64,000 nucleotides of DNA from Alphaproteobacteria bacterium (lineage in GTDB: Bacteria; Pseudomonadota; Alphaproteobacteria; UBA2966), in assembly GCA_030740435.1 (NCBI GenBank), contig JASLXG010000094.1, positions 1 to 64,000 of the forward strand, in the 5' to 3' direction. The position numbers were made by a program, and so were the translations under genes. The notes beneath the pieces were generated by a model. The model ran no database searches. It was not told the DNA's origin and was given only the letters and a program-made list of their open reading frames with translations. Each line of letters begins with the position of its first letter. Positions within the stretch are counted from its first letter, which is position 1. Below, piece by piece: positions 34,245 to 43,706 of this stretch.

Positions 34245-35276
34245 ATGAGCGCCTACCCCAAAGGCCAAATCCAGACCGTCAGCGGCCCCATCGCGCCCCA
34301 GGCTTTGGGCCCCACCCTGATGCACGAGCACATCTTTCTCGACATCGTGCCGCCGGAGCTGGCCGCCGAAGAGCGCGACTGGCCGGAACTGACGCTCGAT
34401 AACCTCTGGGAGATCGCCCACTCGAGCCTCGACTACGCCCCCAAATTCCGCCTCGATGAGCCCGATGTGGCGCGGGCCGAAGTGGCGCGGGTGGGGGCGG
34501 TCGGCGGCGCCATGGTCGAGCTCACCAACACCGGCATCAAACCCCAGCCCGAGGCCGTGCGCCTAGTTTCGGAGCAAACCGGGGTGCCCATCGTGATGGG
34601 TTCGGGCAACTACGTCGAGGCCTACCAGGACGCAAGCTTCGCCAGCGCCACGGTCGACCAACTGGCGGCCGAGATCATGACCCAGCTTGCTGAGGGCGCC
34701 TGGGGCTCGGACGTGCGTTCCGGCATCATCGGCGAGATCGGCTGCCAGTCGCCCTGGACCGAGAACGAACAGCGCGCCATGTGCGCCGCCGTGGTGGCGC
34801 AGCGCGAAAGCGGCGCCGCCATCACCGTTCATCCCGGCCGCCACGCCGACCAGCCCATGGAGGTGATGGACCTGATCCGACGCGAGGGCGGCGACGCGGA
34901 GCGCACCATCATCTGCCACATCGACCGCACCATCTTCGATAGCGAGCGCCTCTACGCCCTGGCCGATACCGGCTGCGTGCTGGAATTCGACCTCTTCGGC
35001 ATGGAGCAGACGCATTATCCCCTGGCCGACATCGACCTGCCCAACGATGGCGCCCGGCTGGGCCTGATCCGTGGTCTATTCGACCGCGGCCACCGTGACC
35101 AGGTGGTGATCTCGCACGATATCTGTTTTCGCACCCGGCTCAGGCGCTACGGCGGGCACGGCTACGACCACATTTTTCTCAGCGTGCTGCCGCTCATGCT
35201 GCGGCGTGGTTTTTCGCAGGCCGACGTCGACACCATCATGATCGAGACGCCGCGCCGCTTGCTGACCTTTCAGTAG
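34245..35276 (+). CDS. Phosphotriesterase-family metal-dependent hydrolase
   Basis: A 343-residue amidohydrolase-fold protein of the phosphotriesterase homology group. The HxH metal pair is in GPTLMHEHIFLDI near residue 28. Later metal ligands are likely the His in AITVHPGRH and in IICHIDRTIFD, and the Asp in VVISHDICFRTRL. Relatives act as lactonases or esterases, while true organophosphate hydrolysis is rare. The start is preceded by GAGAGG. It lies 28 bp behind the EmrB-like gene, so it may be the last gene of that operon. The LysR gene on its right is convergent. Confidence 0.85.
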   Translation: MSAYPKGQIQTVSGPIAPQALGPTLMHEHIFLDIVPPELAAEERDWPELTLDNLWEIAHSSLDYAPKFRLDEPDVARAEVARVGAVGGAMVELTNTGIKPQPEAVRLVSEQTGVPIVMGSGNYVEAYQDASFASATVDQLAAEIMTQLAEGAWGSDVRSGIIGEIGCQSPWTENEQRAMCAAVVAQRESGAAITVHPGRHADQPMEVMDLIRREGGDAERTIICHIDRTIFDSERLYALADTGCVLEFDLFGMEQTHYPLADIDLPNDGARLGLIRGLFDRGHRDQVVISHDICFRTRLRRYGGHGYDHIFLSVLPLMLRRGFSQADVDTIMIETPRRLLTFQ

Positions 35277-35286
35277 GGGCTCTCGC

Positions 35287-36138
35287 TCAAGATCCTCCGC
35301 TCTCCTCGGCCGCCGCCTGGCGCAGGCCGCCGAGCGCGCGGTTCAAAAGCGCGGCATCGCTGCGTCGGTACATAACGTAGGCGGGGCGCGAAAAGGCTGG
35401 CGCCGAGAGGCGGTGGAGCCGACCGGCATCGAGTTCGGGGCGCACCAGACGCAGGGGAAAATACCCGGCCCCGCCGCGATCCAGCAGATACTCCAGCGCC
35501 ACGTTGCCCAGGCCGAAGGAGAGGCCCGGCGGGGCGGCGTCGGGAAAGGCCAGGCCGTGTTGGCCGGCGAATTCCTCGCCCCAGTCGACGAAGACGTAGT
35601 CGGCCTCGGCGACGCCGCCGTGCTCGGGCCGGTCGGCCACCAGCACCAGGCTCTCGTCGACCAGCTTTTCCACCACCAATCCCGGTCGGCCCTGCGGGGC
35701 ATAAAGGATTGCCAGGTCGAGCATGCCGTCGACGAGCTGGTGGATGAGCCAGTCGGAGGGGCCGATCTCGGCCTGCAGCGCCACCTCGGGGGCGCTTTCG
35801 CGCATCCAGTCGATCCAGCGCAACAAGAGCCGCTGCCATAGGCTGTATTGCCCGCCCACCGTCAGGATGGTGTGGTACTGGGGCGGCAGCGCAACCTCCT
35901 GCCGGGCGCGCCGCCAGACCCGCACCAGCGTGGTGGCGAAGCGGCGGAACTTTTCGCCCGCCGCGGTCAGGGTAATGCCGCCGCGGCCACGCAGGAAAAG
36001 CGGCCGCCCCAATTCCCCCTCCAGCGCCTTGATGCGCATGCTGACCGTCGACTGGGTGACGTTGAGGCGCTGAGCGGCGGCGCTGAAGGTGCCGGATTCG
36101 CTGATTTCCAGGAAAGTTCGGGCTAGTTCGATATCCAT
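35287..36138 (-). CDS. LysR family transcriptional regulator
   Basis: A 283-residue LysR-type regulator. The N-terminal HTH is ARTFLEISESGTFSAAAQRL then VTQSTVSMRIKALEGELGRP, a standard LTTR domain (residues 1-60). A linker helix follows, and the two-lobed effector-binding domain starts near residue 90 (TVGGQYSLWQRLL). The ligand is unknown. A 30-bp palindrome lies just upstream of its start and is a probable autoregulatory site. The divergent neighbour is a small secreted protein; the convergent neighbour is a phosphotriesterase-like hydrolase. Either could be the target. Confidence 0.92.
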   Translation of the reverse strand: MDIELARTFLEISESGTFSAAAQRLNVTQSTVSMRIKALEGELGRPLFLRGRGGITLTAAGEKFRRFATTLVRVWRRARQEVALPPQYHTILTVGGQYSLWQRLLLRWIDWMRESAPEVALQAEIGPSDWLIHQLVDGMLDLAILYAPQGRPGLVVEKLVDESLVLVADRPEHGGVAEADYVFVDWGEEFAGQHGLAFPDAAPPGLSFGLGNVALEYLLDRGGAGYFPLRLVRPELDAGRLHRLSAPAFSRPAYVMYRRSDAALLNRALGGLRQAAAEESGGS

Positions 36139-36156
36139 GTTGGGCCTGCGATTCAG

Positions 36157-36186
36157 TAGTTATATCAAAAATTTTGATAATAACTA
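36157..36186. promoter_or_regulatory. 30-bp palindrome upstream of the LysR gene
   Basis: The left arm TAGTTATATCAAAA and the right arm TTTTGATAATAACTA flank a single A; they are complementary except for one extra base in the right arm. The core is ATCAAAA-A-TTTTGAT, and it contains a T-N11-A LysR box. It lies 18 bp from the LysR ATG and 96 bp from the divergent gene's ATG, in a strongly AT-rich island. A binding site for the adjacent LysR protein is the natural inference. Confidence 0.65.
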
Positions 36187-36282
36187 TATATGATATTTGT
36201 TTGAATGATCAATGGCTAGAACCCATATCCACTTCAGGCACTCCTGCCACAAAGACGAAGATCAGTTGAAAAGGGGAACGTC

Positions 36283-36591
36283 ATGTTCAACTGGGTCGGA
36301 GCAATGATGCTGGTCCTGGCGCTGGTGGCGCCGGCCGCTGCTCAGACCCTGTGCACCCACGAACGCACGGCGGTTATCGAGCAGCTCAAGTCGCGCTACC
36401 AGGAGGCCCCGGTGGCCATGGGCTTGGTGGGTAACGGCAGCGTTCTCGAAGTCCTGGCTTCCAAAACGGGTTCGTGGACCATCTTGGTGACGCAACCCAG
36501 CGGCCTGCTCTGCGTGGTCGCTTCGGGCGAAGCCTGGGAGAATTTCCCCGAGACCGCCGCCGACAAGCTGGTCAAGGGCCCCGGCCTCTAG
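36283..36591 (+). CDS. Small secreted protein of unknown function
   Basis: A 102-residue protein with a clear signal peptide (FNWVGAMMLVLALVAPAAA, cleavage before QTLC). The mature part is about 82 residues with two cysteines (TLCTHERTA and GLLCVVASGEAW), which could form one disulfide. The middle, GNGSVLEVLASKTGSWTILV, suggests beta strands. I do not recognise a named family, though similar short periplasmic proteins are common in alphaproteobacteria. AAAAGGGGAACG precedes the ATG. It is divergent from the LysR gene and followed by the icd terminator region. Confidence 0.75.
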   Translation: MFNWVGAMMLVLALVAPAAAQTLCTHERTAVIEQLKSRYQEAPVAMGLVGNGSVLEVLASKTGSWTILVTQPSGLLCVVASGEAWENFPETAADKLVKGPGL

Positions 36592-36630
36592 GGTGCAAGC
36601 GGCGTAGCCGCCGCCAGATCGACAAAGGGG

Positions 36631-36669
36631 GAGAAAGAAAACCCCGGGCGAGGGGATCGCCCGGGGTTT
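36631..36669 (-). terminator. Rho-independent terminator of icd
   Basis: A perfect 13-bp stem (AAACCCCGGGCGA with TCGCCCGGGGTTT, 36639-36669) has a five-base loop. Read on the minus strand it is followed by TTTTCTTTCTC. It lies 21 bp after the icd stop. On the plus strand the hairpin would also sit behind the small secreted protein, but there is no T run on that side. Confidence 0.85.
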
Positions 36670-36689
36670 GCCGTGTCGTTAAGTGATCC

Positions 36690-37904
36690 TCAGCCCATTT
36701 TGGCCTGCAGGCCGGCATCCAGGGTGTCGAGGAACTGGTTGGTGGTCTGCCAGCCCTGGTCGCCGCCTACCAGGAGCGCCAGGTCCTTGGTCATGGAGCC
36801 GCCTTCGATGGCTTCGACGCAGACGCTTTCCAGGGTTTCGGCGAAGCGCCCGAGTTCGGCGTTCTGATCGAGCTTGGCGCGGTGCTTGAGGCCGCGGGTC
36901 CAGGCGAAGATCGAGGCCACGGGATTGGTCGAGGTCTCGTTGCCCTTCTGGTGTTCGCGAAAGTGGCGCGTCACCGTACCGTGGGCCGCCTCGGCCTCGA
37001 CGGTCTTGCCGTCTGGCGTCATCAGCACCGAGCTCATCATGCCCAGCGAGCCGAAACCTTGGGCCACGATATCGCTCTGTACGTCGCCGTCGTAATTCTT
37101 GCAGGCCCAGACGATGGCGCCCTGCCACTTCAGCACCTGGGCCACCATGTCGTCGATCAGGCGGTGCTCGTAGCTGATCTTTTGGGCCTTGAACTGGTCC
37201 TCGAACTCGGCCTCGAAGACTTCCTGGAAGAGGTCCTTGAAGCGGCCGTCATAGGCCTTGAGGATGGTATTCTTGGTCGAGAGATAGACCGGCCAGCCGC
37301 GCTCAAGGCCATAGTTCATGCAGGCCCGGGCGAAGCCGCGGATGGATTCGTCGTGGTTGTACATGCCCATGGCGACGCCGCCCTCGGGAAAGTCGTGGAC
37401 CACGCGCTCCTCGGCCGGGCCGCCGTCGGCCGGGGTGAAGGTCATGGTCAGCTTGCCCGGCCCCTTGACCACGAAATCGGTGGCCCGGTACTGGTCGCCG
37501 AAGGCGTGGCGGCCGATGACGATGGGCTTGGTCCAGCCCGGCACCAGGCGCGGGATGTTCTGGCAGATGATGGGCTCGCGGAAGACCGTGCCGCCTAAGA
37601 TGTTGCGGATGGTGCCGTTGGGCGAGCGCCACATCTGCTTGAGATCGAACTCCGCGACGCGATCCTCGTCGGGCGTGATGGTGGCGCACTTGACGCCGAC
37701 GCCGTGCTCCTGGATGGCGTGGGTGGCGTCGATGGTGATCTGGTCGTCGCTGGCATCGCGGGCCTCGACGCTGAGGTCGAAGTATTTCAGCTCGATGTCC
37801 AGGTAGGGCAGGATCAGCTTGTTCTTGATGAAATCCCAGATGATACGGGTCATCTCGTCGCCGTCGAGTTCGACGACGGGGTGGTCGACTTTTATCTTGG
37901 CCAT
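36690..37904 (-). CDS. icd: NADP-dependent isocitrate dehydrogenase
   Basis: A 404-residue homodimeric type II isocitrate dehydrogenase (the IDH1-like eukaryote/alphaproteobacterial form), producing 2-oxoglutarate and NADPH in the citric acid cycle. Key segments are [17 protein letters not shown] near residue 10, [29 protein letters not shown] (substrate Ser/Asn/Arg), [20 protein letters not shown] (metal Asp), [17 protein letters not shown] (NADP binding) and [10 protein letters not shown] chose the ATG at 37904, which has AAGGA upstream and starts with the family's MAKIKV; an extension of seven codons is unlikely. Confidence 0.96.
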   Translation of the reverse strand: MAKIKVDHPVVELDGDEMTRIIWDFIKNKLILPYLDIELKYFDLSVEARDASDDQITIDATHAIQEHGVGVKCATITPDEDRVAEFDLKQMWRSPNGTIRNILGGTVFREPIICQNIPRLVPGWTKPIVIGRHAFGDQYRATDFVVKGPGKLTMTFTPADGGPAEERVVHDFPEGGVAMGMYNHDESIRGFARACMNYGLERGWPVYLSTKNTILKAYDGRFKDLFQEVFEAEFEDQFKAQKISYEHRLIDDMVAQVLKWQGAIVWACKNYDGDVQSDIVAQGFGSLGMMSSVLMTPDGKTVEAEAAHGTVTRHFREHQKGNETSTNPVASIFAWTRGLKHRAKLDQNAELGRFAETLESVCVEAIEGGSMTKDLALLVGGDQGWQTTNQFLDTLDAGLQAKMG

Positions 37905-37962
37905 GATTTTCCTTCTCGGGAACACGCCGGGAGCGCTTGCTCCGACCCCCGCGGGGCACTGG

Positions 37963-38544
37963 TTACAGGAGGTGCGCGTCGGCTGTCAAGCGCGGCTCGG
38001 GGGCCGCTTCCAGGGCCGGCCAAAGCCTCGCCACGCCGGCCACCACGAGGTAGAGATCGGCCACCGCCGGGCGGGCGAAACCCTCCGCCACGACATGGTT
38101 CATGAGGCTCTGGAAGGGCTCCCAATAGCCCTCGATGTCGAGCAATACCAGCGGCTTGTCGTGCAGCCGTAGCTGCTTCCAGGTGATGATCTCGATGCTC
38201 TCATCGAGGGTGCCGGCGCCGCCCGGCAGCGCCACGAAGGCGTCGGCCAACTCGAACATGCGCTGTTTGCGGGCATGCATGCTGGGCACCACCTCCAGGC
38301 GCACGCCGCCGTGGCCCACCTCGAGCTCTTCCAGATGTCCGGGGATGATGCCCGTGACCCGGCCGCCGGCCGCCAGCGCGGCGTCGGCCACCAGGCCCAT
38401 GAGGCCGATGCCGCCGCCGCCGTAGACCAGCTCGATGCCGCGTTCACCTAATTGTGTTCCCAGCTCGCGGGCCGCTTGCTGGTAAGCTGGCCGGGCCCCC
38501 GGGCTGGAGCCGCAATAGACGCAGAGGGAAGTGATGCGCGCCAT
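37963..38544 (-). CDS. LOG-family protein (TIGR00730, nucleotide 5'-monophosphate phosphoribohydrolase type)
   Basis: A 193-residue Rossmann-fold protein. It has [16 protein letters not shown] at the N-terminus, [19 protein letters not shown], and the catalytic signature [23 protein letters not shown] proteins release the base from cytokinin riboside monophosphate or AMP; in most bacteria the physiological substrate is unclear. Its ATG at 38544 lies inside the first codons of the divergent gene, so the two starts overlap by 11-14 bases. It is not coupled to icd (58 bp away) but has the same direction. Confidence 0.92.
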   Translation of the reverse strand: MARITSLCVYCGSSPGARPAYQQAARELGTQLGERGIELVYGGGGIGLMGLVADAALAAGGRVTGIIPGHLEELEVGHGGVRLEVVPSMHARKQRMFELADAFVALPGGAGTLDESIEIITWKQLRLHDKPLVLLDIEGYWEPFQSLMNHVVAEGFARPAVADLYLVVAGVARLWPALEAAPEPRLTADAHLL

Positions 38545-38920
38545 ATGGAAGCCCTTCGTGTTGCTGGCGGTGACAGCCGCGGTACTCGCCGTCGACCGGC
38601 CCGCGGCGGCTGGCGAAGTCGACGTGGTCGGCGTCAATGTGGTGAAAAGCCAAGCCGGCGTCTACCGTTTTGAGGTCACGCTCAGCCACGCCGACGAAGG
38701 CTGGTCCCATTATGCCGATCGCTGGCAGGTGGTTGACGACCAGGGCCGCGCGCTGGGTACCCGGGTGCTGCTCCATCCCCACGTCAACGAGCAGCCCTTT
38801 ACCCGCGGCAAACGGATAACGCTGCCCGACGGTGCCGCTCCAGCCACGGTCACGGTGCGTGCGCACGACAAAGTTCATGGCTGGGGTGGGCGGGAGCTGG
38901 TGGTGGAACTGCCTGAGTGA
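38531..38920 (+). CDS. Secreted protein of unknown function
   Basis: A 129-residue protein with a signal peptide ([20 protein letters not shown], cleavage near AAAGEVD). The mature part looks like a small beta sandwich: [40 protein letters not shown] and [20 protein letters not shown]. It resembles uncharacterised alphaproteobacterial periplasmic proteins; I cannot name it. The start could be GTG at 38531 or the ATG one codon later. It begins inside the coding sequence of the divergent LOG-family gene, so its promoter must lie within that gene. Confidence 0.8.
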   Translation: MMRAIWKPFVLLAVTAAVLAVDRPAAAGEVDVVGVNVVKSQAGVYRFEVTLSHADEGWSHYADRWQVVDDQGRALGTRVLLHPHVNEQPFTRGKRITLPDGAAPATVTVRAHDKVHGWGGRELVVELPE

Positions 38921-39009
38921 CATCTACTTTCGGCGGCGCCAGGGCAGGCATTGCACGGCGCCGGGCCGCGTATTAGGGTAACTACCCCGATAGCCGACGG
39001 GGACGGCGA

Positions 39010-40107
39010 GTGCGCACGATCATTCTCATCAGTGCCGTGGTCGCGGTGGTGGCGGCAGCCGTCATCGCCAGGACGGTCTTTTTCAGCGACCACGAAACGG
39101 CGGCGCGGCGCCCGGCGTCCGCGCCGGCAGAGCAAGCGGCAACTGCGCCCGCCAGCCCCGCCACGCCAGCGCCGCCGGGCCGCGAAAAAGTGCCGGCGCT
39201 CAAGGCGCCGAGCTTCGATGTGGTACGCGTCAACCGGCACGGCAATGCCGTCATCGCCGGCCGCGGCACGCCGGGCTCCGAGGTCACGGTGCGGGCCCAG
39301 GACGAGGTGGTGGGCACGGCCAGCGTCGACGACCGCGGCGAATGGGTACTGGTGCCGGAAAAACCGCTCAAGCCGGGCTCGCGCCAGCTCAGCCTCGAGG
39401 CGCGCTCCAAGTCGGGTGAAGTCAAGCAATCCGAGAATGTCGTCGTGCTGGCGGTTCCCGAGCCCGAAAAAGCCGTGGCGGCGGGGTCGGAGCCGAAAGC
39501 CAAGCCAGGCGCCGAAGCCGGCGCCGACGACGCCAAACCGAGCCAGGTCATCGCCGTGCTGACGCCGCGCCAAGGCGGCGGCCCCAGCCGTGTCCTGCAG
39601 GGTGGCGGGCAGGGGGCGGGCGACAAACCGGCGGCCGTGAAGGACTCCCCCGATCCCACGGTCGACACCGTCGATTATGACAAGCAGGGCAAGTTGGTGC
39701 TTTCGGGCAAGGGCAAGCCCGGGGCCAAGTTACAGGCCTATATCGACGACAAGCCGGCGGGCCAGGTCGAGGCCGACAAGAGTGGTACCTGGACGCTCAA
39801 GCCCGAAGCCCGTGTGGCCGCCGGGCGTCACCGCCTGCGCGTCGAGCGCGTCGGGCCCGGCGGCATCGTGCTGGGCCGCGTGGTGGTGCCCTTCCGCCGC
39901 AGCGCACCGGGCGAGTTGCGCCTGGCGGCCGGCGAAGTCCGCGTCACGGTGCAGCCCGGCAACAGTCTCTGGCGCATCGCCCGAGCCACCTATGGCGACG
40001 GCGTTCTCTACACTCTGATTTTCAATGCCAACGTGCGCCAGATCGGCGATCCCCACCTGATCTTTCCGGGCCAGGTCTTGACGGTGCCGCGGCCGACGAC
40101 GAACTAA
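39010..40107 (+). CDS. LysM-domain protein with Ig-like repeats
   Basis: A 365-residue protein with an N-terminal hydrophobic anchor (IILISAVVAVVAAAVIA), a low-complexity Ala/Pro stretch, two bacterial Ig-like modules (around 75-145 with GNAVIAGRGTPGSEVTVRAQ, and 220-290 with LVLSGKGKPGAKLQAYIDD) and a C-terminal LysM domain (VTVQPGNSLWRIARATYGDG to about residue 362). LysM binds peptidoglycan, so it probably bridges the inner membrane and the cell wall. The start is a GTG. The architecture is common in alphaproteobacteria, often annotated only as LysM protein. It is separated from the next gene by 149 bp. Confidence 0.88.
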   Translation: MRTIILISAVVAVVAAAVIARTVFFSDHETAARRPASAPAEQAATAPASPATPAPPGREKVPALKAPSFDVVRVNRHGNAVIAGRGTPGSEVTVRAQDEVVGTASVDDRGEWVLVPEKPLKPGSRQLSLEARSKSGEVKQSENVVVLAVPEPEKAVAAGSEPKAKPGAEAGADDAKPSQVIAVLTPRQGGGPSRVLQGGGQGAGDKPAAVKDSPDPTVDTVDYDKQGKLVLSGKGKPGAKLQAYIDDKPAGQVEADKSGTWTLKPEARVAAGRHRLRVERVGPGGIVLGRVVVPFRRSAPGELRLAAGEVRVTVQPGNSLWRIARATYGDGVLYTLIFNANVRQIGDPHLIFPGQVLTVPRPTTN

Positions 40108-40116
40108 CCCGGAATT

Positions 40117-40143
40117 CCTGTCATCCCTGTCGTCCCTGTCGCC
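40117..40143. repeat. Three tandem 9-bp units (CCTGTCATC type)
   Basis: CCTGTCATC, CCTGTCGTC and CCTGTCGCC follow one another directly after the LysM gene stop. The period is the same, nine bases, as in the repeat at 27411, but the sequence is unrelated. It sits in the 149-bp gap before the ABC transporter. No function is evident. Confidence 0.7.
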
Positions 40144-40256
40144 GCCTCCTGGACAAGGAAATGGGCCGCAGGTTCGAACATGTTGGGATTTGGCGACCAT
40201 CGCACCTATCTAAAGGAATCACGTTGGGCGCTATCTATCCTTAGCTGATTTGCACC

Positions 40257-42113
40257 ATGACAACTCTCAGCAGTAATGCCCAGGCGCCCCAGGCGCAGTC
40301 AGAGGCCAGCCGGCCCGAGCGGCGCGGCCACTTTGGGACGCTGCGGTCGCTGCTGCCCTATCTCTGGCCCGCCGGCCGCCCGGGGCTCAGGCTGCGGGTG
40401 GTGGTGGCGCTTTGCCTGCTGGCGGCGGCCAAATTCGCCAACGTCTACGTGCCGTTCCTCTATAAGGCGGCGGTCGATGCCTTGTCGCTGGAGAACCTTG
40501 CCCTGATCGTTGTGCCGGTGGGCGCCATCGTCGCTTACGGCTTGGCCCGGGTATTGGCCCAGGCCTTTGGCGAGTTGCGCGACGCCGTGTTCATCAAGGT
40601 GGGGCAGCACGCCATCCGCTCGGTGGCGCTGCGGACTTTCGAGCAATTGCACAGGCTGGCGCTGCGCTTTCACCTGGAGCGCCAGACCGGCGGCCTCAGC
40701 CGCGCCATCGAACGTGGCACCAAGGGCATCCAGTTTCTGCTCACCTTTTCGCTCTTCAACATCTTGCCGACGCTATTTGAGATCCTGCTGGTGGTGGGCA
40801 TCCTGCTTTACAACTACACACCCTGGTTCGGCCTGCTGACGCTTGGCACCATCTCGGGCTACATCGCCTTCACGCTGGCCATCACCGAATGGCGCACCAA
40901 GTTCCGGCGCCAGATGAACGACATGGACAGCGAGGCCAACACCAAGGCCATCGACAGTCTGCTCAACTACGAGACCGTCAAGTACTTCGGCAACGAGAGC
41001 CACGAGGCGCGGCGTTACGATGCCTCGCTGGCGCGCTACGAACAGGCCGCCATCCGCAGCCAGACCACGCTTTCCTATCTCAATATCGGCCAGGGAATGA
41101 TCGTCTCGGCCGGCCTCATCGCGGTGATGCTGCTGGCCGCGGAGCAGGTCAAGGAAGGCATCATGACGCTGGGCGACTTCGTGCTGATCAACACTTTCCT
41201 GATCCAGCTTTATCTGCCGCTCAACTTCCTCGGCTTCGTCTACCGCGAGATCAAGCAGTCCCTGGTCGACATGGAGGAGATGTTCAAGCTCAACCGGGTC
41301 AACGCCGAGATCAACGACCGGCCCGGCGCCAAGGCCCTGAAGGCGGGCGGCGGCGAGGTCGAGTTCGAGAACGTCGACTTTTCCTACGAGGCCCAGCGCG
41401 GCATCCTGCGGGACGTTTCGTTCCGCGTGCCGGCCGGCCAGACGGTGGCCATCGTCGGACCCTCGGGCGCCGGCAAGTCGACCATCTCGCGCATTCTCTT
41501 TCGCTTCTACGACGTAAGCTCCGGCAGCGTGCGCATCGACGGCCAGGACATCCGCGAGGTGACGCAGGCCAGCCTGCGTGATGCCATCGGTATCGTGCCG
41601 CAGGACACCGTGCTCTTTAACGACAGCATCGAATACAACATCCGCTACGGCAATCCCGGGGCCAGCGACGCAGAAGTCGTCGAGGCCGCCCGCCTGGCCG
41701 CCATCCACGACTTCATCGAGGGCCTGCCCGAGGGTTACCGCACCCCGGTCGGCGAGCGCGGCCTCAAGCTTTCGGGCGGCGAAAAGCAGCGCGTGGCGAT
41801 CGCCCGCACCATCCTCAAGGGGCCCCGGATATTGCTTTTCGACGAGGCCACCTCGGCGCTGGATTCGCACACCGAGCGTGAGATCCAGGCGGCGCTGCGA
41901 GAGGTTTCGGCCGACCGCACCACACTGGTCATCGCCCATCGTTTGTCGACCGTCGTCGAGGCGCACGAGATCCTGGTGCTCGACCAGGGCCGCATCGTCG
42001 AACGTGGCCGCCATAGCGATTTGCTGGCGCTGGAAGGTCATTACGCCGCCATGTGGGCGCGCCAACAGGAGGCCGCGGTCTACCAGGAACGTCTGGCGGC
42101 GGCCTTGGGATAG
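40257..42113 (+). CDS. Atm1/HMT1-type ABC exporter (fused membrane and ATPase domains)
   Basis: A 618-residue half-transporter. Six transmembrane helices span about residues 35-330, and the nucleotide-binding domain about 360-600. Walker A is [13 protein letters not shown] (about 400), the signature [18 protein letters not shown] (about 507), Walker [16 protein letters not shown] (about 530), and the H-loop is in [11 protein letters not shown]. The [20 protein letters not shown] segment before the ATPase domain is typical of the Atm1/HMT1 branch, which exports glutathione-linked sulfur or metal conjugates. Homodimeric, inner membrane. It lies 79 bp before psd, probably a separate unit. Confidence 0.92.
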   Translation: MTTLSSNAQAPQAQSEASRPERRGHFGTLRSLLPYLWPAGRPGLRLRVVVALCLLAAAKFANVYVPFLYKAAVDALSLENLALIVVPVGAIVAYGLARVLAQAFGELRDAVFIKVGQHAIRSVALRTFEQLHRLALRFHLERQTGGLSRAIERGTKGIQFLLTFSLFNILPTLFEILLVVGILLYNYTPWFGLLTLGTISGYIAFTLAITEWRTKFRRQMNDMDSEANTKAIDSLLNYETVKYFGNESHEARRYDASLARYEQAAIRSQTTLSYLNIGQGMIVSAGLIAVMLLAAEQVKEGIMTLGDFVLINTFLIQLYLPLNFLGFVYREIKQSLVDMEEMFKLNRVNAEINDRPGAKALKAGGGEVEFENVDFSYEAQRGILRDVSFRVPAGQTVAIVGPSGAGKSTISRILFRFYDVSSGSVRIDGQDIREVTQASLRDAIGIVPQDTVLFNDSIEYNIRYGNPGASDAEVVEAARLAAIHDFIEGLPEGYRTPVGERGLKLSGGEKQRVAIARTILKGPRILLFDEATSALDSHTEREIQAALREVSADRTTLVIAHRLSTVVEAHEILVLDQGRIVERGRHSDLLALEGHYAAMWARQQEAAVYQERLAAALG

Positions 42114-42192
42114 GCTTGATTCTCGCCCTTACCTTGCTCGCAGGGGGGCGCTAAACTTCGCGCCGACCAACTATTGCCGCCAGGAGCGCCCC

Positions 42193-42885
42193 TTGTCCGT
42201 TTTCGATTCGATCCTGATTCCCATCCACCGCGAGGGCCATCGCTTCGTCGCGCTCTTTGCCCTGGCCAGCGCGCTCTTGTTCCTGCTGGCCGAGCCGCTG
42301 GGTTGGATCGGCGCGGTGCTGACGCTGGGCTGTGCCTATTTCTTCCGCGACCCGGCCCGCGTGACGCCGCAGCGCGAAGGCCTGATCATCAGCCCGGCCG
42401 ACGGCCTGGTGCAGTCCATCGAACGGGCGCTGCCGCCGCCGGGCCTGGGCATGGGGGATGATCCGCGTCTGCGCATCAGCATTTTCATGAACGTCTTCGA
42501 CGTGCACGTGAACCGGGCGCCGGCAGCGGGCAAGGTGACGGCGCTGGTTTACACCTCAGGTGCCTTCTTCAATGCCTCGCTGGACAAGGCCAGCGAACAA
42601 AACGAGCGCCAAGCGGTACGCCTGACCACCAGCGGCGGCAAGGATATCGCCTTCGTGCAGATCGCCGGTCTGGTGGCGCGGCGCATTGTTTGCGAACTGG
42701 CCGAGGGGCAGACGCTGAAGGCCGGCGAGCGCTTCGGCATGATCCGCTTTGGCAGCCGCCTCGACGTCTACCTCGACGAGGGCATGAACTCGCTGGTGCT
42801 GGCCGGGCAGCGCGCCGTGGCCGGCGAGACGGTGCTGGCCGATCAGCGTTCCAAGGAGGCGCCGCGCAAAGGGGAGGTGCAGTAG
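42193..42885 (+). CDS. psd: Phosphatidylserine decarboxylase proenzyme
   Basis: A 230-residue short-type decarboxylase, converting phosphatidylserine to phosphatidylethanolamine at the inner membrane. The N-terminus carries two hydrophobic segments ([20 protein letters not shown] and the next), then [11 protein letters not shown] and ISPADGLV, and [20 protein letters not shown]. The self-cleavage site is [10 protein letters not shown], where Ser188 would become the pyruvoyl group. I chose the TTG start because AGGAG stands at the right distance; no ATG fits the family N-terminus. It is paired with pssA two bases downstream. Confidence 0.94.
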   Translation: MSVFDSILIPIHREGHRFVALFALASALLFLLAEPLGWIGAVLTLGCAYFFRDPARVTPQREGLIISPADGLVQSIERALPPPGLGMGDDPRLRISIFMNVFDVHVNRAPAAGKVTALVYTSGAFFNASLDKASEQNERQAVRLTTSGGKDIAFVQIAGLVARRIVCELAEGQTLKAGERFGMIRFGSRLDVYLDEGMNSLVLAGQRAVAGETVLADQRSKEAPRKGEVQ

Positions 42886-42887
42886 CC

Positions 42888-43706
42888 ATGGTGCTGCGCT
42901 CTAGGACCCAAAGGCTGCGCTCGCTGCCGGTCAACAGCCTGATTCCCAACATCCTGACCATCCTGGCGCTGTGCGCCGGGCTGACGGCGATGCGCTTCGC
43001 GCTGGCCGAGAAATGGGAACTGGCGGTGGTCGCCATCATCGTCGCCGGCATTCTCGACGGCCTCGACGGGCGCCTGGCGCGGCTCTTGAAGGGCACCTCG
43101 AAGTTCGGTGCAGAGCTCGATTCGCTTTCGGACTTCGTCTCCTTCGGAGTGGCGCCGGGCTTCGTGCTCTACCGCTGGAACCTGGCCGAGCTGGGCGGTG
43201 TGGGCTGGATCGTGGTGCTGGCCTTCGCGGTTTGCATGGCGCTCAGGCTGGCGCGTTTCAACACGGCGCTCGACGATCCCAACAAGCCCCCGTGGGCGGC
43301 CAACTTTTTCACCGGCATACCGGCCCCGGCGGCCGGCGGACTGGCGCTGTTGCCGCTGGCGCTGAGCTTCCAGTACGGCGGCGTCTTCTTCCGCATGCCG
43401 GTGGTGGCCGCCGTCTTCACCATTTTTCTCTCGTTCATGATGGTCAGCCAGATTCCCACCTATTCCTTCAAGAAGCTCAGGGTGCGGCGCGAATACGTGC
43501 TGCCGGTGCTGCTGGTGGTGGGCCTGGCGGCAGCGGTGCTGGTCAGCTATCCCTGGCTGACGCTAACGGTGCTGGCGCTGGTCTATCTCGCCTCCATTCC
43601 CTTGAGCGTGCGTAGCTTCCGCCGCCAGGTGGCGGCGGCCGAGGGCGGCGAGGGGGAGGCAGCCGACAAAGCCGACAAGGCGGAAAAGGCCGACAAGAAA
43701 ACCTAA
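42888..43706 (+). CDS. pssA: CDP-diacylglycerol-serine O-phosphatidyltransferase
   Basis: A 272-residue integral membrane enzyme making phosphatidylserine, the substrate of the preceding psd product. The CDP-alcohol phosphotransferase motif is complete: GLDGRLARLLKG followed by KFGAELDSLSDFVSFG, fitting D-x2-DG-x2-AR-x8-G-x3-D-x3-D. Helices surround it, and GLAAAVLVSYPWLTLTVLAL is a late transmembrane segment. The C-terminus is an unusual charged tail with several Lys-Ala-Asp-Lys repeats. The ribosome binding site GGGGAGG lies within the end of psd. It overlaps the stop of the convergent RND gene. Confidence 0.95.
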   Translation: MVLRSRTQRLRSLPVNSLIPNILTILALCAGLTAMRFALAEKWELAVVAIIVAGILDGLDGRLARLLKGTSKFGAELDSLSDFVSFGVAPGFVLYRWNLAELGGVGWIVVLAFAVCMALRLARFNTALDDPNKPPWAANFFTGIPAPAAGGLALLPLALSFQYGGVFFRMPVVAAVFTIFLSFMMVSQIPTYSFKKLRVRREYVLPVLLVVGLAAAVLVSYPWLTLTVLALVYLASIPLSVRSFRRQVAAAEGGEGEAADKADKAEKADKKT

